Assembly: GCA_035530875.1 (NCBI GenBank)
Contig: DATKUB010000074.1
Location: 1 to 15,836 of the forward strand
Direction of reading: 5' to 3'
Source: JANXYY01 sp035530875
GTDB lineage: Bacteria; Actinomycetota; Actinomycetes; Nanopelagicales; Nanopelagicaceae
DNA length: 15,836 nt
Shown here: piece after piece, positions 1-6,263 of the stretch
How the letters are laid out: every line of letters starts with the position of its first letter
Numbering within the stretch: position 1 is the stretch's first letter
Notes under the pieces: generated by a model
Database searches by the model: none
Told to the model about the DNA's origin: nothing
What the model saw: only the letters and a program-made list of their open reading frames with translations
Position numbers and translations under genes: made by a program

Positions 1-967
1 CACGCCGAATGTGTTGCTCTCGAGTCTGCATTGCTAATCGGTATGCCGGAGTCCCGTGTTTATCGACACTCACGCCAACCAAACGTCCGGGCATGCTTCG
101 CTCAAGGCCAGATCGCACGGCAAGATAGCCAGCGTGAGGACCCCCAAATCCCATCGGGACACCAAATCGCTGAGCGCTCCCGACTGCCACGTCTGCGCCC
201 TGGCTTCCCGGAGATTGGAGTAATACCAGCGCCAAGGGATCAGCTGCGACAATTGCCAGCCCTCCACCAGCGTGGATTTTGGCCACCAACGGTGCAAGGG
301 CACGAACTCGGCCCTTCGTGCCGGGGTACTGAATAAGTACTCCGAAATTTGTCGGCAACTCTCCGTCAAGGTCCATGCTTTCAATCTCAAGGCCGATCGC
401 CTTGGCACGAACTTGAATTACGGCCAAGGTTTGTGGGTGAACGTCTGCGTCGACGATAAAGACCGCTTCGCTACTCCCCTGCCAGACGCGATGCGCTAGA
501 GCCATCGCCTCGGCGCCGGCAGTTGCCTCATCGAGCATGGATGCGTTCGCTATTGGCAAGCCAGTAAGGTCTTCAATCATTGTCTGAAAAGTGAGAAGCG
601 TCTCAAGTCGGCCCTGGCTTATCTCGGGTTGGTATGGGGTGTAAGCCGTGTACCAGGCCGGGTTCTCCAGGACATTGCGGAGGATCACCGGGGGCGTATG
701 CGTTCCGTAGTATCCGCAGCCGATAAGGGAGGTAAGAACTTCATTCTTATCGGCCAGGACGTGGAGTTCGTCGATAACTGCGCTCTCACTCTTGCCTTCA
801 CCTAACGAAAGCGCACTACGCATCCTGATGGATTCTGGCACTACGTCATTGATAAAGGATTCGAGATTGTCATAGCCCACGGTGCTGAGCATCAACTTCT
901 GTTCTTGCGCATTCGGGCCGATGTGTCGAGGCAGAAACTGATCTTGATTGAGAATCGTGTGGTTCAC
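1..967 (-). CDS. gcvP: Glycine dehydrogenase (decarboxylating), P-protein, 5' part
   Basis: The P-protein of the glycine cleavage system is a PLP enzyme that decarboxylates glycine and passes the aminomethyl group to the lipoyl arm of GcvH in the cytoplasm. I translated 322 codons with no stop; the gene runs off the left edge. Family signatures are visible in order: FLPRHIGP near residues 11-18, GCGYYGTHTP, NPAWYTAYTPYQPEISQGR, SMLDEATAGAEAM, GSAQRFGVPMGFGGPHAGYL, and HGTPAYRLAMQTREQHIRR at the edge. The PLP-binding lysine lies in the C-terminal half, outside the window. I chose the GTG at 967-965 because GGAG lies about eight bases upstream and the RHIGP motif falls at the usual distance. 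A tandem glycine riboswitch precedes it, so expression is expected to respond to glycine. Its partner gcvH is about 2.8 kb upstream in the same orientation. Confidence 0.97.
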   Translation of the reverse strand, partial: MNHTILNQDQFLPRHIGPNAQEQKLMLSTVGYDNLESFINDVVPESIRMRSALSLGEGKSESAVIDELHVLADKNEVLTSLIGCGYYGTHTPPVILRNVLENPAWYTAYTPYQPEISQGRLETLLTFQTMIEDLTGLPIANASMLDEATAGAEAMALAHRVWQGSSEAVFIVDADVHPQTLAVIQVRAKAIGLEIESMDLDGELPTNFGVLIQYPGTKGRVRALAPLVAKIHAGGGLAIVAADPLALVLLQSPGSQGADVAVGSAQRFGVPMGFGGPHAGYLAVRSGLERSMPGRLVGVSVDKHGTPAYRLAMQTREQHIRR

Positions 968-971
968 GTAG

Positions 972-980
972 CGCTCTCCA
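972..980 (-). promoter_or_regulatory. gcvP ribosome binding site, complementary to riboswitch core
   Basis: The minus-strand sequence TGGAGAGCG precedes the GTG at 967. Its GAGAGCG part (978-972) is the exact reverse complement of CGCTCTC at 1055-1049, the conserved 3' core element of aptamer II. The two could form a 7-bp helix that hides the ribosome binding site when the aptamer is not folded around glycine. The complementarity is read directly; the switching role is inferred. Confidence 0.6.
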
Positions 981-1011
981 GGTTGAGTAGGGTCGCAAAA
1001 TTGCCTTCCCC

Positions 1012-1209
1012 CTCTGTCTTACTTCTACTCGCCTACATAGAAGCGCCTGAGAGCGTCACCACCAAATTAAGTGGCTTTCCCCGTCGGCGTGAGCAGTGGC
1101 TCGCCTTTCCAGAGTTGCCTGATCCACGCGGTCCTAGCGCCTGAGAGGTTCCGGGGAGGTTGCTCCTTCGGCGCCTCAAAACTGGATGTCTGGAGGCTCT
1201 CCCGCGCGG
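1012..1209 (-). ncRNA. Tandem glycine riboswitch (two aptamers) in the gcvP leader
   Basis: Two consecutive glycine aptamers of the gcvT RNA family lie directly before gcvP. Aptamer I (1209-1124) closes with an 8-bp P1 stem: CCGCGCGG at 1209-1202 pairs CCGCGTGG at 1131-1124 with one G-U. It carries the conserved GGCGCCGAAGGAGCAA, CCCCGGAA and CTCTCAGG elements. Aptamer II (1114-1012) closes with CTCTG at 1114-1110 against CAGAG at 1016-1012. It carries CTGGAAAG, GCCGACGGGGAAAGCC, ACGCTCTCAGG and the 3' GACAGAGGGGG element. The linker is only nine bases. In this family glycine binding usually turns on gcv genes to break down excess glycine. No intrinsic terminator is visible between aptamer II and the GTG, so control of translation is the likelier mode. 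Confidence 0.95.
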
Positions 1210-1247
1210 TTTAAGCAGCGCTACTTACCCTAAACCTCTTTGCTAAT

Positions 1248-1787
1248 TCAGGCACCTTTGGCTCGCCGCCGGAGCGAAAGCTCATCGGTAGCTTCGTCCA
1301 CTCTTGTCTCATCATTTTCCAGCGGGAATTGGGCTAGAGAACCTTCTACTTCAACCACTACGCGCCCGATCGCGATTCCGAACACACCTTGGCCGCCGGC
1401 CAGCAGATCAATCACTTCATTGTTAGTTGTGCACTCGTAAATTGAGGCACCATCACTCATCAAGGTCAGTTGAGCCAGGTCGTCCACGCCACGGTCGCGA
1501 AGATGTGTTACTGCCGACCGTATGTTCTGCAACGAAACGCCTGCATCGAGAAGTCTTTTCACGATTTTTAGAACCAGAATGTCTCGAAAACCATAGAGTC
1601 GCTGGCTTCCAGATCCAGCAGCCGGTCTGATGGTGGGCTCAACCAGCTTTGTACGTGCCCAATAATCGAGTTGGCGGTACGAGATTCCCGCCGCTGCGCA
1701 GGCGGTCTGTCCCCGGTATCCAGCATCAAGCGGAATTGAGCGTTGAGCGGCGAAAAGCGCTCCTTGCTCGGCAACCTCAGGGTTCAT
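1248..1787 (-). CDS. MerR-family transcriptional regulator (Rv1830-like)
   Basis: A 179-residue regulator with an N-terminal winged helix-turn-helix at about residues 24-95. The stretches AAAGISYRQLDYWARTKLV, AAGSGSQRLYGFRDILVLK and LLDAGVSLQNIR are close to the actinobacterial MerR protein represented by M. tuberculosis Rv1830. The C-terminal part (YECTTNNEVIDLLAGGQGVFGIAI) is shared by that group and lacks the cysteine pattern of metal-sensing MerR proteins. It is the second MerR gene of the cluster; the first is at 2443-3159. The two differ in length and sequence, so they are not a recent duplication. The ATG at 1787 has AGGA about seven bases upstream. The gene has a good predicted promoter in the 136-bp gap before it. 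Its target is not visible; Rv1830 has been linked to cell division control, so a similar role is possible. Confidence 0.85.
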   Translation of the reverse strand: MNPEVAEQGALFAAQRSIPLDAGYRGQTACAAAGISYRQLDYWARTKLVEPTIRPAAGSGSQRLYGFRDILVLKIVKRLLDAGVSLQNIRSAVTHLRDRGVDDLAQLTLMSDGASIYECTTNNEVIDLLAGGQGVFGIAIGRVVVEVEGSLAQFPLENDETRVDEATDELSLRRRAKGA

Positions 1788-1846
1788 GTCGATCCTGTTC
1801 TGCTGGGGAAAGCGCTGCGACGCTCACGGACTGCATCTGCTAACTG

Positions 1847-1875
1847 AATCTAAGACCCCGCCTGGTTCATTTCAA
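1847..1875 (-). promoter_or_regulatory. Predicted sigma-A-type promoter of the Rv1830-like merR gene
   Basis: On the minus strand TTGAAA (1875-1870) and TAGATT (1852-1847) are separated by exactly 17 bases, a close match to the housekeeping -35/-10 layout. Transcription would start near 1840 and give a leader of roughly 50 bases. This would let the merR gene, and possibly gcvP beyond it, be transcribed independently of the upstream operon. Confidence 0.6.
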
Positions 1876-1893
1876 TGAGCGACACGCCCATCA

Positions 1894-1908
1894 ACCTAAA
1901 CTATAGGT
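1894..1908. promoter_or_regulatory. Small perfect inverted repeat upstream of the merR promoter
   Basis: ACCTA and TAGGT form a perfect inverted repeat with five-base arms and a five-base spacer. It sits about 19 bp upstream of the predicted -35 element of the merR gene. It could be an operator for one of the two local MerR regulators, but the arms are short and chance cannot be excluded. Confidence 0.25.
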
Positions 1909-1923
1909 CGAGACTTTGATGGA

Positions 1924-2397
1924 TCAGCCTACGAAGTCATCGGGGTTGACTTGGTCCAGAAACTCCCGAAATTTCTCGACTTCGTCCTCGGCCTGTTCGG
2001 CTATCTCAATTCCAGCCTCTGCCAACAAGTCCTCACTACCGAAAATTGGCGACCCAGAACGAATTGCCAGTGCTATCGCATCTGAAGGCCTAGCCGATAC
2101 CCGCTTAACACCACTCGCCGCAGATAAAACTAATTCAGCGTAGAAAACACCCTCACGAATTTCGGTTAGTTCGACGGCATCGAGGGTGGCTCCCAGAACT
2201 TCAATGACGTCCTTAAATAGGTCATGGGTGAGTGGTCTCGGTGGTGTGACTCCCCCGGCAGCAAAAGCGATTGCCGTAGCCTCTACGGCACCTATCCAAA
2301 TGGGTAAGAAACGCTCCCCGTCAATCTCTCGAAGGAGGACGATGGGCTGGTTTGAGGGCACCTCAACTCGAACACCGACAACATCTAGACGTTTCAC
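1924..2397 (-). CDS. Bifunctional nuclease family protein (BFN/DUF151)
   Basis: A 157-residue protein of the BFN (DUF151) family, the equivalent of M. tuberculosis Rv1829. Family features are the start MKRLDVVGVRVEVPSNQPIV, the block LPIWIGAVEATAIAFA, then RPLTHDLFKDVIEVLGA and VSARPSDAIALAIR. Plant members have DNase and RNase activity, but the role of bacterial members next to MerR genes is unknown. The C-terminal tail (about residues 125-157) is acidic (AEQAEDEVEKFREFLDQVNPDDF), as is usual in actinobacterial members. The start is GTG at 2397. No Shine-Dalgarno sequence precedes it; instead a TAGGCT hexamer lies seven bases upstream, suggesting a leaderless transcript. It lies 45 bp after the FtsR-like gene, which may also provide read-through transcription. 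Confidence 0.92.
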   Translation of the reverse strand: MKRLDVVGVRVEVPSNQPIVLLREIDGERFLPIWIGAVEATAIAFAAGGVTPPRPLTHDLFKDVIEVLGATLDAVELTEIREGVFYAELVLSAASGVKRVSARPSDAIALAIRSGSPIFGSEDLLAEAGIEIAEQAEDEVEKFREFLDQVNPDDFVG

Positions 2398-2410
2398 GCT
2401 GCTGAGCCTA
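2398..2410 (-). promoter_or_regulatory. Candidate leaderless-type -10 element before the BFN gene
   Basis: TAGGCT (2410-2405) fits the TANNNT actinobacterial -10 pattern and ends seven bases before the GTG at 2397, which would put the transcript 5' end at or beside the start codon. No convincing -35 hexamer is seen. Confidence 0.35.
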
Positions 2411-2442
2411 CGCCGAAAAGCTGGTCAGCCGTTATCCATGGT

Positions 2443-3159
2443 TCAGCGCATTCTCCGCAGTCCGGTCCTAACAAGGGCGGCATGCAAAGCCACGGAGAGG
2501 GAGGCAAGTTCCTTCTGAACTTCATCTGCACGTTCGCGCGCCTCCGAGTTCCGTTGCCGGAGTAAGGGCGTAATGACCTGTTCGATTAGGCCCACCTCGC
2601 GATCGGCTGCGCTCTTAAAGGCGCGCAGGTGCCGAGGTTCAATGCCAAAGGCTGACATGGTCGCGACAGATCTACCGACGCTCAGCGCATCATTTTCATA
2701 GTGTCGTCCCCGGACGCCAATCAGGCCGTAGGACTCAAGTTCAGTTAGCTGACTCTCGCTAAGACCCGTTGCCTCGAGAAGTTCTTCGCGCGATAGACGT
2801 AGATCCGGTTGATCGCCAAAACTTTCTGGAGCCATCACTCCATCTATCGCAGCCACCCGGGGCACCCGCGGAGATCCGCCGGCAAGAGCAGGTGGTTGTA
2901 ATCCTCGATCTAGAGCATCCAAATGATCCTTGATCACTTTTAAGGGCAGGTACTGGTCGCGCTGAGCACCGAGTACATAACGAAGTCGATCCAGGTCGTG
3001 ATTTGTGAATTTTCGATAGCCAGATGGGGTGCGTTGTGGCTCAATCAGTCCCTCAGACTCAAGGAATCGGATCTTCGAAATAGTTACATCTGGAAAATCA
3101 GTCCTCAACTTTGCTAACACTTCACCGATGCTCAAATATGCGCGGGCTGGAACACTCAT
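2443..3159 (-). CDS. ftsR: FtsR-like MerR-family transcriptional regulator
   Basis: A 238-residue MerR-type regulator. The N-terminal DNA-binding domain spans about residues 8-85 (YLSIGEVLAKL, then ISKIRFLESEGLIEPQRTP, SGYRKFTNHDLDRLRYVL, LPLKVIKDHLDALD). A second HTH-like segment follows at about 122-175 (LSREELLEATGLSESQLTEL, ESYGLIG), and a long C-terminal helical region from about 190. This layout and its position after a GarA gene match M. tuberculosis Rv1828 and Corynebacterium FtsR, which activates ftsZ transcription. The gene overlaps the stop of the FHA gene by four bases (ATGA), so the two are translationally coupled. A GGAG sequence lies about seven bases before the ATG. The symbol is assigned by family and synteny; ftsZ itself is not in the window. 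Confidence 0.88.
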   Translation of the reverse strand: MSVPARAYLSIGEVLAKLRTDFPDVTISKIRFLESEGLIEPQRTPSGYRKFTNHDLDRLRYVLGAQRDQYLPLKVIKDHLDALDRGLQPPALAGGSPRVPRVAAIDGVMAPESFGDQPDLRLSREELLEATGLSESQLTELESYGLIGVRGRHYENDALSVGRSVATMSAFGIEPRHLRAFKSAADREVGLIEQVITPLLRQRNSEARERADEVQKELASLSVALHAALVRTGLRRMR

Positions 3160-3668
3160 TGAGGCACTCCTGGATAGAAAATCAAACGAAACTTTCCGAT
3201 TTGAACTTCGTCACCCGAAGTTAGCTCGATCGAATCGATTCGCTCACGGTTTACATACGTTCCATTAAGGCTACCAACATCTAAAACCTTAAAATGAACT
3301 GCTTCGTCGGCACCGAGAGATCGTTCAAATTTTGCGTGCTTCCGGGAAACGCTTATGTCATCTAGAAAAATCTCGTTCTCGCTGGCGCGTCCAACGGTCA
3401 CAAGATCGGAGTCGAGTAGGAAACGAGAACCGGCTTGCGGTCCGCGCTCAACTACGAGTAGTGCGCAATTTTCCGGCAATTCGGCAACAGCCTGAACATT
3501 GGCTTCTAAGAAATCATCCAACGACGTCCGGTCGTGAGGAATAGGCGTGGGTGTCGCTCGAAGCGAGTTCAGATTGATAACGCCAGTTTGGCTATTAAGA
3601 TCCGCACCACATTTCTGGCAGACGTTCGGATCTGATACGAGTTGTCCGCAGGACCAGCAATTAATCAT
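3156..3668 (-). CDS. garA: GarA/OdhI-like FHA-domain protein with N-terminal zinc ribbon
   Basis: A 170-residue protein with two parts. Residues 1-25 carry C4-x2-C7 and C17-x2-C20, a zinc-ribbon signature. Residues about 66-165 are a forkhead-associated domain with ALLVVERGPQAGSRFLLD, VTVGRASENEIFLDD, ISVSRKHAKFE, GSLNGTYVN and GDEVQIGKFRLIF, nearly identical in pattern to GarA/OdhI. In mycobacteria and corynebacteria GarA/OdhI is phosphorylated in a threonine motif (ETTS) before the FHA domain and switches glutamate and 2-oxoglutarate enzymes. Here the matching linker has a single threonine at residue 48 (DRTSLDDFL). The zinc ribbon is absent from mycobacterial GarA. Position between gcvH and ftsR supports GarA identity. 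The ATG at 3668 is preceded by GGGGTG at a suitable distance, and a candidate promoter lies upstream. Confidence 0.9.
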   Translation of the reverse strand: MINCWSCGQLVSDPNVCQKCGADLNSQTGVINLNSLRATPTPIPHDRTSLDDFLEANVQAVAELPENCALLVVERGPQAGSRFLLDSDLVTVGRASENEIFLDDISVSRKHAKFERSLGADEAVHFKVLDVGSLNGTYVNRERIDSIELTSGDEVQIGKFRLIFYPGVPQ

Positions 3669-3698
3669 GAATTCACCCCAACCCTTAACTTGAGGCTG

Positions 3699-3728
3699 AG
3701 CCTATGGATTGAAAGGTTGTCTGCGCAA
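3699..3728 (-). promoter_or_regulatory. Candidate promoter of the garA-ftsR pair with overlapping palindrome
   Basis: TTGCGC (3728-3723) and TAGGCT (3704-3699) lie 18 bases apart in the 76-bp gap between gcvH and garA. The -10 overlaps an 11-bp palindrome, AGGCTCAGCCT (3703-3693), that could be a regulator site. The same ten bases TAGGCTCAGC recur at 2410-2401 in front of the BFN gene. Evidence is sequence pattern only. Confidence 0.4.
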
Positions 3729-3744
3729 GCCCACCCACACGCGG

Positions 3745-4122
3745 TTAGGAACCGGTCGCCTCGCGATACTCGCCTGCCGAAAGCAGCCCTGATGGGGTTC
3801 CATCAATCTCGACCTCAAAAAGCCACCCCGCCGCGTATGGATCGGTATTGATCAATTCGGGACTGTTTGCTAATTGATCGTTAATGGTGGTGACCACACC
3901 ACTGACGGGAGCATAGATTTCGCTAACGCTCTTGGTTGATTCAACCTCCCCGCAAACAGATCCGGCGCTGATTTTGGCTCCGATCGTCGGCAACTGGACG
4001 TACACAATGTCTCCAAGAGCTTCCTGGGCGAAATCGGTAATCCCCACCTTGGTCACACCGCTAGCGTTGCTAATCCACTCATGCTCTTGGGTGTAGCGAA
4101 GGTTTTCTGGCACAGAACTCAT
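3745..4122 (-). CDS. gcvH: Glycine cleavage system H protein
   Basis: GcvH is the lipoyl carrier of the glycine cleavage system, moving the aminomethyl group from the P-protein to the T-protein. The 125-residue sequence is full length. It shows the start PENLRYTQEHEWI, the block VGITDFAQEALGDIVYVQLP, and the lipoylation site GEVESTKSVSEIYAPVSG with the acceptor lysine at residue 64. The segment NDQLANSPELINTDPYAAGW follows. The ATG at 4122 has a GAGGAG ribosome binding site about six bases upstream. It follows the pgsA-like gene after 138 bp and precedes garA. Its partner gcvP is encoded further along the same strand under a glycine riboswitch; gcvT is not in the window. No riboswitch is seen before gcvH itself. 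Confidence 0.97.
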   Translation of the reverse strand: MSSVPENLRYTQEHEWISNASGVTKVGITDFAQEALGDIVYVQLPTIGAKISAGSVCGEVESTKSVSEIYAPVSGVVTTINDQLANSPELINTDPYAAGWLFEVEIDGTPSGLLSAGEYREATGS

Positions 4123-4260
4123 TTCGACTCCTCAGTCGCTCTTGGGGCAAGTTGTGCCACCTGACCTGGGGCACCACTTCTCAGACAAATCCTACGACTA
4201 ATGGCAGGTGTCCGAGTAGTAGCCATAAATCGACGCAACCAGGCTAGAACATCAGAGGAA

Positions 4261-4851
4261 TTAGAATTCGCTGGTTTGGGCTTTCACCAGGGAAGCTACT
4301 TGACGCGCGTAATGCACCCCGGTGATCAGATAGAGCCCCGCTCCCCAGATGGCAAAGGCCCAGCCAATCGGGTGAGCGATCCGGGCTACCACAGCCTCTC
4401 CTTGACCAAGCAGAAGAATTGGAAAGGCATAGAGAAGGCTAAAGGTTGCAGTCTTGCCAAGAAACGAGACCGGAAGTGGTCCGTAACCGCGGCGCTTCAG
4501 GATCGGAAGTGTTAAGGCAAGCAATAAGTCACGTCCAATCAGAGCCGATGCCAACCACCACGGAATGATTGACCGGACAGACAGACCGATCAAAGTAGCC
4601 AGTATATAAAACCGGTCGGCCAGCGGATCCAAGAGTTCGCCCAATCGCGAATATTGATTGAAACGCCTGGCAATTTTTCCGTCGAGATAATCCGAAATTC
4701 CAGCAAAACTCAATAGGGCAATAGCGATGCCATCTCGACGTTGAAGTAGAAACCAATAAAAGAACGGAACGCCAATTAGACGAAGCACAGATAGCAAATT
4801 TGGGATCGTTAAGATCCGGGACTTCGCATGTCCAGTTGTGTCTTCCAACAT
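4261..4851 (-). CDS. CDP-alcohol phosphatidyltransferase (PgsA2-like)
   Basis: A 196-residue integral membrane enzyme that joins a CDP-activated lipid to an alcohol in phospholipid synthesis. The catalytic CDP-alcohol phosphotransferase signature D-x2-D-G-x2-A-R-x8-G-x3-D-x3-D is complete at residues 54-79 (DYLDGKIARR ... RLGELLDPLAD). Several hydrophobic segments surround it, and the start is TIPNLLSVLRLIGVPFFY. It resembles PgsA-type phosphatidylglycerophosphate synthases, and its position near gcvH matches M. tuberculosis pgsA2 (Rv1822). The exact alcohol substrate cannot be told. I start it at ATG 4851-4849. An open frame continues upstream to 4920, but those 23 codons are simply the tRNA-Pro gene. 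The ATG begins one base after the tRNA discriminator base and has no Shine-Dalgarno sequence. Confidence 0.9.
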   Translation of the reverse strand: MLEDTTGHAKSRILTIPNLLSVLRLIGVPFFYWFLLQRRDGIAIALLSFAGISDYLDGKIARRFNQYSRLGELLDPLADRFYILATLIGLSVRSIIPWWLASALIGRDLLLALTLPILKRRGYGPLPVSFLGKTATFSLLYAFPILLLGQGEAVVARIAHPIGWAFAIWGAGLYLITGVHYARQVASLVKAQTSEF

Positions 4852-4852
4852 G

Positions 4853-4926
4853 TCGGGACGACAGGATTTGAACCTGCGACCCCCAGACCCCCAGTCTGGT
4901 GCGCTACCAAGCTGCGCCACGTCCCG
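4853..4926 (-). tRNA. tRNA-Pro(GGG)
   Basis: A complete 74-base cloverleaf. The 7-bp acceptor stem pairs CGGGACG (4926-4920) with CGTCCCG (4860-4854). The D stem is GCGC/GCGC. The anticodon stem CCAGA/TCTGG encloses the loop CTGGGGG, giving anticodon GGG at 4892-4890. The T arm has GCAGG, loop TTCAAAT and CCTGT, and the discriminator base is A. The 3' CCA is not encoded (the genome continues CAT). It lies 17 bp after der and one base before the pgsA-like ATG, so it is probably transcribed with them. Confidence 0.97.
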
Positions 4927-4943
4927 TGTCGGGAAGCCTAACC

Positions 4944-6263
4944 CTATTTGTCTCCTCGCTCGCGTACACGAATCGAAACTTCAATTGGAGTACCCTCAAA
5001 ACCAAAATTTTCCCGAAGCCGCCGTTCGATGAACCTTCGGTAAGAGGCTTCCAAAAATCCTGTGGTGAATAAAACAAACCGAGGTGGGCAGGTGCTCGCC
5101 TGGGTGGCGAAAAGTATCTTCGGTTGCTTACCACCTCGCACCGGAGGCGGCGTTGCCGAAATCAATTGACCGAAAAATGAATTCAACTTTGCGGTCGGCA
5201 CTCGGGTATCCCAGCCGTCGAGTGCTCGCGATATTGCTCCCGGTAAGCGATCGCGGTGCCAACCAGTTTTGGCCGCCAGATTTACCCTCGGCGCCCAGGG
5301 GAATTGAACTAGTTCACGATCAATCTCACGCTCGATTTCAGCCCTTCGATCTTCATCCACCAAATCCCACTTATTGAAAACAAGAACAAGAGCTCGTCCA
5401 TGGCGCTCGACGGTTGAGAGAATGCGAAGATCCTGCTCTGTCATCGGAACCGAGGCGTCCAGCAGAACGACGGCCACTTCGGCTTTTTCAATTGCCGCAT
5501 CAGTTCGCAGCGTTGCGTAATACTCGGTTCCCTGGGCTTGATGTGATCGCTTACGAATTCCTGCGGTATCTACAAATATCCAGGCGCGTCCGTTGAGTTC
5601 GATAATCTCATCAACTGGATCTCGAGTCGTACCGGCTAACTCGTCGACTACTACCCGTTCACTTCCAGCCAGCGCATTAAGCAAACTTGATTTCCCAACG
5701 TTGGGCCTTCCCACGAGAGCAACGCGTCTCGGGCGATTGAGGTCGATCTTGTCTTCAACGCCTTCTTCAGGCAGTAGTTCGACAACGCGATCCAGCAACT
5801 CACCGCTACTACGTCCATGAAGGGCAGAGACACCCAAGGGTTCGCCTAATCCCAAATTCCAGAGGGCGTGAATATCAGCTTCGTCTCTTAATCCATCGAC
5901 CTTGTTAGCCACTAATAGCACTGGCTTTTTCGTGCGCCGCAAAATCTTCACTACTGCGTCATCTTCATCAAGAGAACCGACTTCTGCATCGACTACAAAA
6001 AGCACTAAATCAGCCCCAGCGATGGCAATTTCAGCTTGCATAGCTACTTTCGCACTCAAGCCCTCTGCATCCGATTCCCAACCACCAGTGTCTACAACGG
6101 TGAATGAACGACCATTCCATTCGGCGTCGTAATAGACCCGGTCTCGGGTGACTCCAGGGGTGTCTTCAACAACGGCTTCCCGGCGTCCTATTAAGCGGTT
6201 TACCAGTGTGGATTTGCCAACATTGGGTCGGCCGACCACTGCGACGATAGCTTGCTTGCTCAC
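4944..6263 (-). CDS. der: Ribosome biogenesis GTPase Der (EngA)
   Basis: Der is an essential GTPase with two tandem G domains that helps assemble the 50S ribosomal subunit. The 439-residue protein is full length. G domain 1 has GRPNVGKS at 11-18, DTGG at 58-61 and NKVD at 120-123. G domain 2 has GRPNVGKS at 185-192, DTAG at 232-235 and NKWD at 297-300. A KH-like C-terminal domain follows from about 355 (FFGQLISATPPPVRGGKQPK, RFIERRLRENFGFEGTPIEV). The start is GTG at 6263, overlapping the cmk stop by four bases (GTGA), so the two genes are translationally coupled. The neighbouring cmk-der order is conserved in actinobacteria; in Streptomyces an acyltransferase gene lies between them, and it is absent here. 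Confidence 0.97.
   Translation of the reverse strand: MSKQAIVAVVGRPNVGKSTLVNRLIGRREAVVEDTPGVTRDRVYYDAEWNGRSFTVVDTGGWESDAEGLSAKVAMQAEIAIAGADLVLFVVDAEVGSLDEDDAVVKILRRTKKPVLLVANKVDGLRDEADIHALWNLGLGEPLGVSALHGRSSGELLDRVVELLPEEGVEDKIDLNRPRRVALVGRPNVGKSSLLNALAGSERVVVDELAGTTRDPVDEIIELNGRAWIFVDTAGIRKRSHQAQGTEYYATLRTDAAIEKAEVAVVLLDASVPMTEQDLRILSTVERHGRALVLVFNKWDLVDEDRRAEIEREIDRELVQFPWAPRVNLAAKTGWHRDRLPGAISRALDGWDTRVPTAKLNSFFGQLISATPPPVRGGKQPKILFATQASTCPPRFVLFTTGFLEASYRRFIERRLRENFGFEGTPIEVSIRVRERGDK

Noticed and set aside
958..973. Weak resemblance to a parS site (GTTCACGT)
   Set aside because: Only a partial half-match, not palindromic, and lying over the gcvP start codon and ribosome binding site.
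905..1144. A 79-codon plus-strand open frame over the gcvP leader
   Set aside because: The region is a tandem glycine riboswitch on the other strand; the frame has no protein-like features.
4157..4177. GTGCC...GGCAC inverted repeat in the gap between the pgsA-like gene and gcvH
   Set aside because: Only a 5-bp stem with an 11-base loop and no T-tract, so it does not qualify as a terminator.
4852..4920. In-frame upstream extension of the pgsA-like protein by 23 residues
   Set aside because: Those codons are the tRNA-Pro sequence read as protein; family similarity starts only after the ATG at 4851.
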